From: Candidatus Saccharimonadota bacterium
Lineage (GTDB): Bacteria; Patescibacteriota; Saccharimonadia; Saccharimonadales; UBA4665
Length of the DNA: 53,090 nucleotides
Direction: 5' to 3'
Assembly (NCBI GenBank): GCA_025928155.1
Contig: JAICKC010000009.1
Span: 1-53,090, forward strand
The position numbers and the translations under genes were made by a program. Below the pieces are notes generated by a model. That model saw only the letters and a list, made by a program, of their open reading frames with translations. It was not told where the DNA came from and ran no database searches. Shown here in pieces: positions 33,303-41,926 of this stretch; position 1 is the first letter of the stretch, and each line of letters starts with the position of its first letter.

Positions 33303-33767
33303 ATGAAAAAAGTAAAAAGAGCGTGGATATTCTACTGGGACTTTGAAGGTCTTGAAAACGGGCTGAATGTAGCCGCAGATGGCGAGGTTGTGGCTATACT
33401 TCCCGCGAATTACAGCCAAGATAGAGTTTGTTTCTTACTACAAAGACTGTTCGCGGAAAGGGTGCACACGGCATCCGAGCTGCTTCATGGCAGGTCTAAG
33501 CATCTTGAGGAAGCGTTCAACCCCAGAAGAATACACGGGGTTCCGAATACAGGAGTGGAATATGTGATGGGGTATTACTCAGGGGTCACTCCAAAGCTTT
33601 TTGCGAAATTAGTCTACAACCTAACTGAGATTGATGAAACTACTATTAGTTGGGAGGAGATTGATTGGCCGCACAAGAAGTGGATGTGTGAGATAGCAAA
33701 AGTTGAGGACTGCCCAGACGAGAAGCGTGGTCCAAAAATAACCATAAAACGCGGGTTTACGAGGTAG
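33303..33767 (+). CDS. hypothetical protein
   Basis: 154 aa, unrecognised, cytoplasmic. Starts MKKVKRAWIFYWDFEGLENG; the aromatic-rich first strand and later VMGYYSGVTPKLFAKLV suggest a small alpha/beta fold. ATG 33303 follows AAGG directly and lies 10 nt after the previous stop. Its stop is 14 nt before the convergent ATPase stop. Confidence 0.55.
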   Translation: MKKVKRAWIFYWDFEGLENGLNVAADGEVVAILPANYSQDRVCFLLQRLFAERVHTASELLHGRSKHLEEAFNPRRIHGVPNTGVEYVMGYYSGVTPKLFAKLVYNLTEIDETTISWEEIDWPHKKWMCEIAKVEDCPDEKRGPKITIKRGFTR

Positions 33768-33781
33768 ATATACCCTGGTAG

Positions 33782-36478
33782 CTATTCGACTGGTACATCC
33801 GCCCCGAGCAGCCCATCATCTCCATCCTCTGGCTCTACATCGTCATCCGAATCATCAATCTCGGCCTTCTCGTTGGCCTTCTTCGCCTTTTGCTTCTTCA
33901 CGCTCTCCCGCTCTACCTCCTCCGTATACTCCACCGCCCATCGCTTCCTAGACTCTTGTATAACTTCTTCTGCTGTCTCCTCGCTCGCTTCGTCCTTCGC
34001 CACCACCACCGTCTCTCCCGACAACGGCTCCTGCGGTTCAATCGCCGCTATCTTCATATAGAAGTTGTAAGCAGGTAAGTTGAGAATTTCGCCTGGCTCA
34101 ATATATGGGCTGAATTGGTGTAGCAGTAGTTTCTCCGTGTCAGGACTCTTTGAGCGGAAGGCCACCATCGTACCGACATTGTCGAGGATTGTATTGAGCA
34201 TTTCTTTTTCTTTAAGCTGTGAAACAGACTGTTGAGCAATCGTGACAAACAGCTTGTATTTGCGCGCTTCACTAAATAGCCCCATAAATGCCTCAGTCGC
34301 AAAGAGCTGAAACTCATCGACGTAGAGATAGAAGGGTATGCGGTCTTCCTCGGGTATGTCGTCACGTCGCCAGGCTGCCAGTTGCAGTTTTGCCAGTACC
34401 GTGACAGCGAACAGGGCAGACGTGTCTTCACCGAGCCTGCCTTTGGAGAAGTTACAGATCAGGATTTTGTTGCTATTCAGGATGTTGTCGAAGTCAATCG
34501 TGGACTTCGGTTGTTCGAGCATACGCTTGGCGGCTACGGATCGTTCGTACCGTTCAATCCTCGCGATCGGGCCACCGCTAATCTTGACCCGCTGGAACTC
34601 GCCGGCCTTGCCCAGCTCTTCCTTCCAGAAGCGCTTGAGACTGCCATCTTCTAAGTTCTTTGTGACTTGCTTGCGGTAACTGCTATCTGTAAGTAGTCGG
34701 AGTACGGTAAATAAGGTTGGATTCTCGACGGTAAAGGCCGTGTGGATAGCATTACGGAGTATCCGGTCAATCCGGTACGGGCTTACTTCGTTGTCGTCGA
34801 ATACCTTATGCAGTACTGAGATTATTGCCTCGGCTACTAGGTCTTTTTCATGCTTTAGATTACTGCCCTCAAGTCCTTCCGGGAGCTCTAGGAGATTCAG
34901 GCCAATAGGATAGTCTAAGTCTCTCGGGTTAAGGTAGATGACATCCTTCATCCGGTCTTTCGGAATGTATTTCAGTATCTTCCTGGCTGAGTCGCCGTGT
35001 GGGTCAATCATGGCAACGCCTTTGCCATTACGGATATCCTGGACGATAGCGTATTCCATCATCGTTGTTTTTCCGTTACCTGTACCACCAATAATGTAGA
35101 GGTGGCGCTGTCGCTCGTCAGCAGTAAGACCGATTGGCGTATCGCTACCATGGTGCTTGTTGACGCCAAGAACAACATCAAAATCCTCTGCATCCGCGTG
35201 GCGTTTAATAGCGACTGGTGCGGCCAATGTTTTACTGAATGACTTCACCATATTCTCCGTTTGTACCGTTTGACCGTATGGGAAATGGAATAGATTAGCG
35301 ACTTCTTCTGCTGACAGTAGACAGCGGTTAGTACGAAACACGGAGGGTAGCCGACGCGCAAACTGCGTCATGCGATACTCCTTCCACCTTTTACTACGTC
35401 GAAGTAAAAAGTTACGTTTCAGAACAAGCGCCTGGTAGCCGGGATCATGGAACGAGGCCAGTGACCCAACGAGCCCATTAGCCCGCTCCTTTAACTGTTG
35501 GTTATCCTTCATGACAATAAAAGCGCGAACGTTAGCGCGGAATAGCGGTTGTTGCAGCTTACCGAGCATCCGGTCGTCAATCGCTTGCATGGCTTTGGTG
35601 TTACGCCGTTCGTAGCCATGGTAGTGATGTGACGACGGGCCATCCGAGTAGAACACCTCCCCGATGAACTCCATGATGACAGCGAATATCCTCAGTTGTA
35701 GTACAACGAGCTTTAAGAGCAGGATGAAGGGTAATTTCCATGACCACTCCAACATGCCAGGGTCTTTACCGACGAGCAGTTTATTGTGAACCCTACGGGC
35801 TTCGCGGGGATCAGCTGGTGTCAGGACAAGCTGCATGATGAGCAACTCGCCTGGCTCAGGTTTGGCGAGCGAGTTAGCGATGTAAGAAACCGGATCGTGC
35901 TGCCCCAAAGCGTCGTGAGAGCGGAGCGGTCGAGCAAAGTGTCGCCAAAGTCTAAACTCAAGCAAATGTATGTAGCCGCTGAAGCCTTCCATACTTGCCA
36001 CGTAGTCAGGGACCTCCTTGAACTGCACATGGGGCAAGTACGAGGTGACGGTCTGCTGAAAAGCCATGACGCTACTCTCAGGCACGCCGGCAATGAAGCG
36101 GATACCAGCTTCACGACTTGAGACGACTTCAAGTGCAATGGCTTGTTTGTGGCGCAATACTCGATCTCTAAACGAACTGATAGAAAACAGGCCGTGAAGT
36201 ACGGCAAAAAGCTGGCTGTTGGCGTGGGCGGTCTTCGAACTAGAGCTAGGCGGGGTTAATTCAAGGAACGTCAGTGGCAACTTCCGAAGACGCCGGTAGT
36301 CCAGGTAGTCGAGGAGGGTGAAGATGAAGGGTAGGAGAAGTACAACTACGCAAGCAATCTCGATGAGGATGAGCAGGCCATGCAGCGAGTAGAGATTCGT
36401 GATGAAGTTGGAGAGGTTGATGATATGTTGAGCGGTTTTGTCTGAGTTTGTATCAGCCTGGCCAGTAAAAATAAGCAC
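33782..36478 (-). CDS. TraD/VirD4-like conjugative coupling ATPase
   Basis: 898 aa. N-terminal membrane helix (~40-65), a ~380-residue region, then a P-loop ATPase: GGTGNGKTTMM (Lys ~470), DPHGDSARKI, Walker B YLYVDEFQLFA near 720, and FVTIAQQSVSQL, ending in an acidic tail. This is the plan of TraG/TraD-type proteins that hand DNA to type IV secretion. GTG 36478 is preferred since AGGAG lies 7 nt upstream; a TTG at 36496 is the alternative. No relaxase or VirB4 is visible in the window, so the element may be mobilised by other machinery. Confidence 0.8.
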   Translation of the reverse strand: MLIFTGQADTNSDKTAQHIINLSNFITNLYSLHGLLILIEIACVVVLLLPFIFTLLDYLDYRRLRKLPLTFLELTPPSSSSKTAHANSQLFAVLHGLFSISSFRDRVLRHKQAIALEVVSSREAGIRFIAGVPESSVMAFQQTVTSYLPHVQFKEVPDYVASMEGFSGYIHLLEFRLWRHFARPLRSHDALGQHDPVSYIANSLAKPEPGELLIMQLVLTPADPREARRVHNKLLVGKDPGMLEWSWKLPFILLLKLVVLQLRIFAVIMEFIGEVFYSDGPSSHHYHGYERRNTKAMQAIDDRMLGKLQQPLFRANVRAFIVMKDNQQLKERANGLVGSLASFHDPGYQALVLKRNFLLRRSKRWKEYRMTQFARRLPSVFRTNRCLLSAEEVANLFHFPYGQTVQTENMVKSFSKTLAAPVAIKRHADAEDFDVVLGVNKHHGSDTPIGLTADERQRHLYIIGGTGNGKTTMMEYAIVQDIRNGKGVAMIDPHGDSARKILKYIPKDRMKDVIYLNPRDLDYPIGLNLLELPEGLEGSNLKHEKDLVAEAIISVLHKVFDDNEVSPYRIDRILRNAIHTAFTVENPTLFTVLRLLTDSSYRKQVTKNLEDGSLKRFWKEELGKAGEFQRVKISGGPIARIERYERSVAAKRMLEQPKSTIDFDNILNSNKILICNFSKGRLGEDTSALFAVTVLAKLQLAAWRRDDIPEEDRIPFYLYVDEFQLFATEAFMGLFSEARKYKLFVTIAQQSVSQLKEKEMLNTILDNVGTMVAFRSKSPDTEKLLLHQFSPYIEPGEILNLPAYNFYMKIAAIEPQEPLSGETVVVAKDEASEETAEEVIQESRKRWAVEYTEEVERESVKKQKAKKANEKAEIDDSDDDVEPEDGDDGLLGADVPVE

Positions 36479-36573
36479 TATACAACTCCTCAACAATATT
36501 TATCTATAGTCAAGGAAAGCGTAACAGATGGTTGCTGCTTCTGACAACTAAGTTTTAGTCGAGTACGAGGATC

Positions 36574-36601
36574 TTGAGAGGAGTTTTTCATTTGCTACAA
36601 T
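36574..36601 (+). promoter_or_regulatory. promoter of the P-loop kinase gene
   Basis: TTGAGA (36574-36579), 16-bp spacer, TACAAT (36596-36601), 6 nt before ATG 36608; implies a leaderless mRNA. Confidence 0.6.
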
Positions 36602-36607
36602 ACGACT

Positions 36608-37135
36608 ATGCCCCTTATTTATGTAACAGGAATTGAAACAGCCGGTAAGACAAGCTCTTGCAACGAGCTGAAGCGGCTTGGCTATGAAGCTCACGACATC
36701 GACGATGGTATCGCCCACTACTACAACAAGGTAACTGGCAAGCAGAGTGAATGGTTAAGCTCGGAAGAGGCCCGCACACAAGCATGGCATGACCAGAACG
36801 ACTATATGATGGATCGAGAGCAAGTCGAGAAATTCAAGGAGGCCGCCAAAGATAAGACCATTTTTCTTTGTGGTACTACTCAGAGCGACGAAGTAGTCTT
36901 AGATCTATTCGATAAAGTTATCTATTTGTACCTTAATGAAGCCACCCTAAAGCAAAGAATGAACAGCCGACATGGTGGGGAGTTCGGGTTTGCCCCGCAT
37001 GAGCAGGAAGCAATCCTCGGCTGGCACAAGTCTTCAGAAGCAGCCTACCGCAAGCGTGGAGCTACGATGATAGACGCTACGCAGCCACTTAATACAGTAG
37101 TAGAAAAGATAATCGCGGCAGTTGTGGGCGAATAA
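36608..37135 (+). CDS. P-loop nucleotide/shikimate-kinase-like protein
   Basis: 175 aa. Walker A GIETAGKT at residues 8-15, HDIDDG (~31-36) as the second acidic site, then IFLCGTTQSD and a lid-like LKQRMNSRHG. It resembles small-molecule kinases of the AAA_18/adenylate-kinase-like type, but the substrate is unknown. ATG 36608 is 6 nt after a -10 box. Confidence 0.7.
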   Translation: MPLIYVTGIETAGKTSSCNELKRLGYEAHDIDDGIAHYYNKVTGKQSEWLSSEEARTQAWHDQNDYMMDREQVEKFKEAAKDKTIFLCGTTQSDEVVLDLFDKVIYLYLNEATLKQRMNSRHGGEFGFAPHEQEAILGWHKSSEAAYRKRGATMIDATQPLNTVVEKIIAAVVGE

Positions 37136-37185
37136 AACGCTACAAAGCATGGCAGGCCTTACAAACGTGTAAAGAAACAAATAAG

Positions 37186-38094
37186 TTATAGTCCCTTTAG
37201 AAAGGTTTTGAGCCGTTCCATGTGGTGTCCTGTACGGTCAGGCGCTCTATCTATCGCCCACCGTACCTTGTCCAAAGCATCCAGTAGCTGTAAGCTTTTA
37301 ATTTCCTCTCGGATAACTTCGTAATCTTGTCGTATCATGCCGTAACCGCTGAGCAATGCAGCGTACTTTTCACTGTCCTCATCGAGGCTTTCTTCTATAA
37401 TAACGGCTAGATCGTAGTGGGGTACAATGTGCGCCTCCGCAGAGCCCCAATCAATAGCGTACGGCACACCATCATCTGTAAGAATGGTGTTAGCTAAAGA
37501 ATAGTCGCCATGATTCAAGCCAAACGAAAACTTCTTAGCCAAGAGGTTCGTGAGTAGGTCTTGCAGCGCAATAGCCTGCTCTTTAGTCAGATCGATACTT
37601 TCGATGAACGAGTTGTCTGTGAGGGCCTTAATGTTGCCATCAACGTATTGTTGCCAATCTACACTGCTACCGGACGTGATGGCTTCTAAGTTATCGCCGA
37701 AGCCCGCGACCGGGGTGCTATGGATCAGGCGTAGATTTTTTCCTAAGGCATACCACGTATCATTACTGTCAGCTATTGCATCGCCATTCGACCCATGCAC
37801 GAACTCAAGCAACATATAGGCACAGGCTTCGTTGCTACCGACGCAGATTACTTCTGGCGTCGGTACGCCACATTTATGAGCCGCAACACTACACCATTGT
37901 TCTTTTTGGTAGCGGCCAAGCTCGGCAGGCTCATTCAGGCGTAGCACTGCTCTGTGTTGGTCAGCGGTCACTTCGTATACTTGGTTGACTTCACCACGTC
38001 CTTCGATTAAGCGCACATCTGACAGCTCGGTATGGAATTGTGCTCTAACAAGTTCTGCGGCTATTTCTTTGGCTTGCTCAAGGGTAGTTGGCAT
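37186..38094 (-). CDS. APH-family phosphotransferase
   Basis: 302 aa. Catalytic loop GLNHGDYSLANTI and metal motif YAIDWGSAEAH are clear; the N-lobe has YEVTADQHRAVLRLNEP. It is the second kinase of this type in the accessory region (the other at 29.6 kb) and the two are not obviously close. The substrate is not predictable. ATG 38094 gives a normal N-terminus; TATGCT lies 11-16 nt upstream. Confidence 0.85.
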   Translation of the reverse strand: MPTTLEQAKEIAAELVRAQFHTELSDVRLIEGRGEVNQVYEVTADQHRAVLRLNEPAELGRYQKEQWCSVAAHKCGVPTPEVICVGSNEACAYMLLEFVHGSNGDAIADSNDTWYALGKNLRLIHSTPVAGFGDNLEAITSGSSVDWQQYVDGNIKALTDNSFIESIDLTKEQAIALQDLLTNLLAKKFSFGLNHGDYSLANTILTDDGVPYAIDWGSAEAHIVPHYDLAVIIEESLDEDSEKYAALLSGYGMIRQDYEVIREEIKSLQLLDALDKVRWAIDRAPDRTGHHMERLKTFLKGL

Positions 38095-38121
38095 TTATTT
38101 AGCATAGCACTACGGGGGTCT

Positions 38122-38508
38122 CTAGATGAGAAGCATATGCGCCCGAAAACTAAACACTTCATCCTTAGCCACAATCACATGATCTTTTAGATCAATGCCA
38201 AGAATTAATCCCGCCGCCACTAACTGCTGCGTGGTGGATATGTCCGCTTCACTGGGCTTTGCATAACCAGACGGATGGTTGTGTGCAATGATGACTGACG
38301 CTGCCCGGTCTTTAATTGCTCCTGCGAATACATCACGGGGGTGTACCATAGCTGAGTTAAGTGTGCCTATTGCTACTGTCCGTCTACTAATAACCTCACC
38401 GACTGTATTCAAAGACAGACAAATAAAATACTCCTGACGCCTACAGCGTATGAACTTTAAGCGAGTGAGTACATCGTCTGTAACCCCTAATGATTTACGT
38501 CTGCCCAT
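38122..38508 (-). CDS. RadC-like JAB-domain protein
   Basis: 128 aa. It has the JAMM metalloprotease-like motif: Glu in TVGEVISRR, then IAHNHPSG and PSEAD (H-x-H ... S-x-x-D). This is the MPN domain of RadC proteins, common on mobile elements, without the N-terminal HhH. ATG 38508 (MGRRKSLGV) is chosen; the frame opens earlier (38595) but that stretch looks unrelated. Confidence 0.85.
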   Translation of the reverse strand: MGRRKSLGVTDDVLTRLKFIRCRRQEYFICLSLNTVGEVISRRTVAIGTLNSAMVHPRDVFAGAIKDRAASVIIAHNHPSGYAKPSEADISTTQQLVAAGLILGIDLKDHVIVAKDEVFSFRAHMLLI

Positions 38509-38596
38509 TCTGATGTCTGCTGAATTAAGGTTATAAAAATACAGCCTCGCGGCTGCATTACGCCGTGGATAGCTTAGTATATTTACAGAACACAAA

Positions 38597-38720
38597 ACCC
38601 GCCGCTAGCGGGCTTGCGCCCCATGTCCGTTTCCAGGCATGACCAAACTAGGATGCTAAACGACGGGTTTAGTACCTAGTTTGGATTTGCAACCGTGCCA
38701 CTGCAAACAGTGGTTTAGGT
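38597..38720 (+). other. dense hairpin block with alternative pairings
   Basis: CCCGC/GCGGG (~38600-38614), CCAAACTAGG/CCTAGTTTGG (~38643-38684) enclosing CTAAAC/GGTTTAG, and CCACTG/CAGTGG (~38698-38713). AAACCCG at the left also complements CGGGTTT inside the second hairpin, so two folds exclude each other. It lies between the RadC-like gene and an XRE regulator. It could be an origin or oriT-like locus of the element, or a regulatory RNA. Confidence 0.55.
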
Positions 38721-38778
38721 TTATTATTCATACGCCTCATAGAGAGACTTATTTATAGGATACATCATACATAAACTA

Positions 38779-38807
38779 TTACAAACTGTAAGTGTTACAA
38801 GTTGTAA
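38779..38807. promoter_or_regulatory. tandem palindromic operators before the XRE gene
   Basis: TTACAAACTGTAA (38779-38791) and TTACAAGTTGTAA (38795-38807), centres 16 bp apart, 24 bp before ATG 38831. Likely autoregulatory sites of the XRE protein. Confidence 0.65.
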
Positions 38808-38830
38808 GTATTCAGTACTGTTTAGGGGTA

Positions 38831-39058
38831 ATGGGTACTACGAAAGAAGCACAATACCTCTCCGCTTTCGGCAAACGGGTTGCGGAAGTGCGACGAAAAA
38901 AGGGCTTGACCCAAGAACAACTCGCCGAGAAGTCGGGACTAACACCGCTCACTATCGGGTTTATTGAGCAAGGCCGGCGATGGCCGCGTATCGTCACGAT
39001 CCATAAGATTGCGGACGCTATGAAAGCTCCTGTTGATGAGTTGTTTAAGGGGCTATAG
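38831..39058 (+). CDS. XRE-family HTH regulator
   Basis: 75 aa single HTH domain: FGKRVAEVRRKKGLTQEQLA, SGLTPLTIGFIEQGRRWPRI, then MKAPVDELF. It is the size of a phage/element repressor. The start at 38831 follows AGGGG. Two palindromes upstream are likely its operators. Confidence 0.9.
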   Translation: MGTTKEAQYLSAFGKRVAEVRRKKGLTQEQLAEKSGLTPLTIGFIEQGRRWPRIVTIHKIADAMKAPVDELFKGL

Positions 39059-39114
39059 TCTGACCTCGGTAATGCCTCTAAAAATTATACTGAGCACAGA
39101 TTCAGGAGATACTT

Positions 39115-39678
39115 ATGGACCTATCGTCATTTAAAGAATACACACTTAACCTCAATACCCTCGGCACTAAAGAACTTCAAGCATTTTATAGAGAATCGGC
39201 TCACGGCCAGAGTGTGGATGGGGGTGAAGTTACAACGTACTTCCGGTTGTTCCCAAAGGAAAAAGTCACGAGTATAGAAATGGCGTATGCCATAGAAGTA
39301 CTGGTCGAAAAGCGCTACTATGTACAACTCACTGTCGATAATGACGGTAGACGCGTATACGATGAGAATGGAAAGCGCCTTGACGGTTCATCTACTGAGT
39401 CGGAGCTCCCCAATGCCTTAGAGCATCTCGACAACATACAAGTCATCGATCCGTTGCCGTGGCAATCTGAACGTAGCGGCATCCAGTCTGTTGAGAGTAT
39501 ACTTCGGGAAGCGGCCGATCTCGATGTTGATCTTGATTATAGAACCGGCAAAGTATCAAATATCACCCGAGCACAGGTGTTAAAAGTTATTGGCGTACAA
39601 AGGGATGTGCTGGATATAGATGCTATTCTTGAACTAGATGATGCCTATTTACTGCTCCATTGGGACAGTACGGCATAG
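39115..39678 (+). CDS. hypothetical protein between two XRE genes
   Basis: 187 aa, acidic and cytoplasmic, unrecognised. Contains VESILREAADLDVDLDYRTG and IDAILELDDAYLLLHW. It lies 56 nt after one XRE gene and 15 nt before another, so the three probably form one unit. GGAGA lies 8-12 nt before ATG 39115. Confidence 0.6.
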   Translation: MDLSSFKEYTLNLNTLGTKELQAFYRESAHGQSVDGGEVTTYFRLFPKEKVTSIEMAYAIEVLVEKRYYVQLTVDNDGRRVYDENGKRLDGSSTESELPNALEHLDNIQVIDPLPWQSERSGIQSVESILREAADLDVDLDYRTGKVSNITRAQVLKVIGVQRDVLDIDAILELDDAYLLLHWDSTA

Positions 39679-39693
39679 AGCGGACGGTTACAT

Positions 39694-39906
39694 ATGAGCA
39701 CTGAGACTATCAAGAGGATTGGAATAAGACTACGAGATATAAGACAGAGTAAGCACCTGACCCAGTTAGAAGTTGCCGATAAAGCAGGTATTAGTACAAA
39801 TTACTATGCACGGATTGAGCGTGGGGACACTGGTATATCAATGGAGATTTTCGAGAAAGTCGTCAAGGCGCTTAAGGTACGATCGTCAGATGTTCTGCCC
39901 TTTTGA
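39694..39906 (+). CDS. second XRE-family HTH regulator
   Basis: 70 aa: IGIRLRDIRQSKHLTQLEVA, KAGISTNYYARIERG, then VKALKVRSSDVLPF, a minimal HTH_3 domain. It is convergent with the creatininase-like gene 12 bp away. Confidence 0.9.
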   Translation: MSTETIKRIGIRLRDIRQSKHLTQLEVADKAGISTNYYARIERGDTGISMEIFEKVVKALKVRSSDVLPF

Positions 39907-39918
39907 GGATTTGTATGA

Positions 39919-40629
39919 CTATTCTAGCTCGCTCTTAATTTTCTCAACCAAGTTGCCCGAATAGAGAGCCAATAACTTTTCGCCAATTTCCGGTGTCGCT
40001 ACCCACTTTGGATGAGCGTCAATTACCCCTTCGGGTCGCACCTCAATGACCTTCCTATCCCATGCAAAATCAGATATCGGGTGTTTTTCGTCGCTTAGCT
40101 GTGGCTGTTTTGTTATCGTCGGATCAACCGCAAGCATTAGGGCGACTTCGGTGTTCCCGGCGTGGTCGTCAGTTGGGCCGTCTAGTAATTTCTCGGCAGC
40201 CTCATCAGTGCCGTCATCGCCAAACGTTATTTGATCCATATGGATATCGGCATAGTCGGACGCCTTCTCGGTCAAGAATTGATCGATGACAGGCTTATTG
40301 CCACCGTGCCATGAGACAAAAAGAATCACGTTGGCCCTATCTTTAATGCTGTCAACGATATCAGTGATCATGGCGTATAACGTTGATTCCCGTAGTGAAA
40401 CACTTCCGTTAAAGCCTAACTGTTGCCAGCACGGACCGAAAGGTGTCACCGGCAGAAATACAACCTCAGGCAATTGTTTCTCTACACGTTTTATCAGCTC
40501 AATCTGTACTAGATAATCCGTGCCTGTAGGCCCATACGGGCCATGTTGTTCCACTGAGCCGAGAGAAACGATGTACGCTCGCTTATCGGCTAGTCTTTTG
40601 TCGTTGGTGTTAAGCTCGTGTAAAAACAT
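39919..40629 (-). CDS. creatininase-family amidohydrolase
   Basis: 236 aa. Signatures: SLGSVEQHGPYGPTGTDYL (the E-x-H-G-x-x-x-P-x-x-T-D metal-binding box) and FVSWHGGNKPV. Family members hydrolyse creatinine or act in cofactor/peptide metabolism (MftE-like). The substrate is unknown. It follows the P1 peptidase gene (29-bp gap), so both may handle amides or small peptides. Confidence 0.85.
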   Translation of the reverse strand: MFLHELNTNDKRLADKRAYIVSLGSVEQHGPYGPTGTDYLVQIELIKRVEKQLPEVVFLPVTPFGPCWQQLGFNGSVSLRESTLYAMITDIVDSIKDRANVILFVSWHGGNKPVIDQFLTEKASDYADIHMDQITFGDDGTDEAAEKLLDGPTDDHAGNTEVALMLAVDPTITKQPQLSDEKHPISDFAWDRKVIEVRPEGVIDAHPKWVATPEIGEKLLALYSGNLVEKIKSELE

Positions 40630-40657
40630 GCCATCCTTTCATAATAAGCGAGGACAC

Positions 40658-41683
40658 TTATTGGTAATCTTTAGCCGAAGGCAACACATCCTTGTATGCC
40701 CCTTCAAATTCCACCGAGTCGGCACTGCGGCACGCATCATAAATACTTTCTTGTACTGCTTTCGCAGCCGCGTGCCCGATAACGTCAACCGTGAATCCAG
40801 TGTGTCCAGGCTCTTGGAAGAACTCACCGAACTTATTGAAGGGTTGTTTAATCTCCTGGGTCGAAAATACAAACACCGTATCGCCATCCTGTGACGTATG
40901 TACAGGATGGATGGCTCGAACGTGTCCATGGGTGGCGAAGTGAGCGAGCCGTTCGTAGTTTTCTCGAGGGCCAAGATCCACATTCGTACCAACGATTGTA
41001 ATTGTTGTGTTGGCAGGGTCGCCAGTAATGAAATCAATCATGTCGTCGAAGTCTTTGAACTTCTTTTGTTCATCCCGATTGCCCGCCAGGATAGTTCCAT
41101 CAGGCAGAACAACATTGCCTATGGCATTTAGGACAGTTAGCGCACAAACCATAACCCCACCCTTTAGGTCGACGCGTGCATTGCCAACGCCGGTTTTCAT
41201 GCCGCCACTCTTAGTGCCTTTTTCCAGCCACTGGAACTTACCAACTGAAGTACCGGTGCCGGCTCCGACATTACCGCTCTGCGCCGGCTCGGTCGAAAGG
41301 TTCTGGTATGCTTCACGCCCATACTTCGGATCGTACTGCCCAATGCGCGTGCCTTGGTCAAACACAATAGCACCGCTTAGGTTTGGGTTGATAATGGAGG
41401 CTGCTTTCTGGCCGATACCGTCTTCAATCATGGCTTGCATGATTTCCGAGGCGCTCATGAGTCCCGTCAAGCTACCGCCTGCGATAAAGAAGCCCTGACG
41501 TGTACGCTCTGCACCAATTCGCAGACTATCCGTATGGAAGCTGCCGATGTCACCACCATAACCTTGGTATGCAGCTGGATATTCTTTGTCGAAGAGTACG
41601 AGCGTGCAGCCAGTTAGTTTGTCTAAGTGAGTCGAATGTCCTACGCGGACACCGGTAAGGGCTGTGAGAGTGTTGTTCTGCAT
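40658..41683 (-). CDS. P1/S58 family peptidase (DmpA-like)
   Basis: 341 aa. It begins TALTGVRVGHST, contains GNVGAGTGTSVGKFQW and GGMKTGVGNARVDL (just before the expected autoproteolysis site) and VMVCALTVLNAIGN. This matches DmpA/L-aminopeptidase enzymes that mature by self-cleavage and remove N-terminal residues from small peptides or amides. The stop of the upstream small ORF lies 2 bp before its start, so they are cotranscribed. Confidence 0.85.
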   Translation of the reverse strand: MQNNTLTALTGVRVGHSTHLDKLTGCTLVLFDKEYPAAYQGYGGDIGSFHTDSLRIGAERTRQGFFIAGGSLTGLMSASEIMQAMIEDGIGQKAASIINPNLSGAIVFDQGTRIGQYDPKYGREAYQNLSTEPAQSGNVGAGTGTSVGKFQWLEKGTKSGGMKTGVGNARVDLKGGVMVCALTVLNAIGNVVLPDGTILAGNRDEQKKFKDFDDMIDFITGDPANTTITIVGTNVDLGPRENYERLAHFATHGHVRAIHPVHTSQDGDTVFVFSTQEIKQPFNKFGEFFQEPGHTGFTVDVIGHAAAKAVQESIYDACRSADSVEFEGAYKDVLPSAKDYQ

Positions 41684-41685
41684 TT

Positions 41686-41901
41686 CTAATCCTTAGGTTT
41701 ATCAAAATTCTTTAATGCTTCTTCTATAGCTTTGTTGAGGTCTACCGACTCGCCGTGCGCGACGGTCTTGTGGGCGCCAACAGACATCACTTCTAAGATA
41801 TGGATTGCGATTTCGGGCATCGCCTTGTCAGGGTGAAAAATCCTCAAATACTTGAGCACCTTATCGATATTCTGTTCGTTAATCTCATCACTCGCCGGCA
41901 T
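41686..41901 (-). CDS. 71-aa hypothetical protein
   Basis: Acidic, helical, unrecognised: MPASDEINEQNIDKVLKYLR then VDLNKAIEEALKNF. It is tightly coupled to the P1 peptidase (2-bp gap), so it is probably a small partner. Confidence 0.6.
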   Translation of the reverse strand: MPASDEINEQNIDKVLKYLRIFHPDKAMPEIAIHILEVMSVGAHKTVAHGESVDLNKAIEEALKNFDKPKD

Positions 41902-41926
41902 AGTTATCTTGAGTATATCACCCCTG

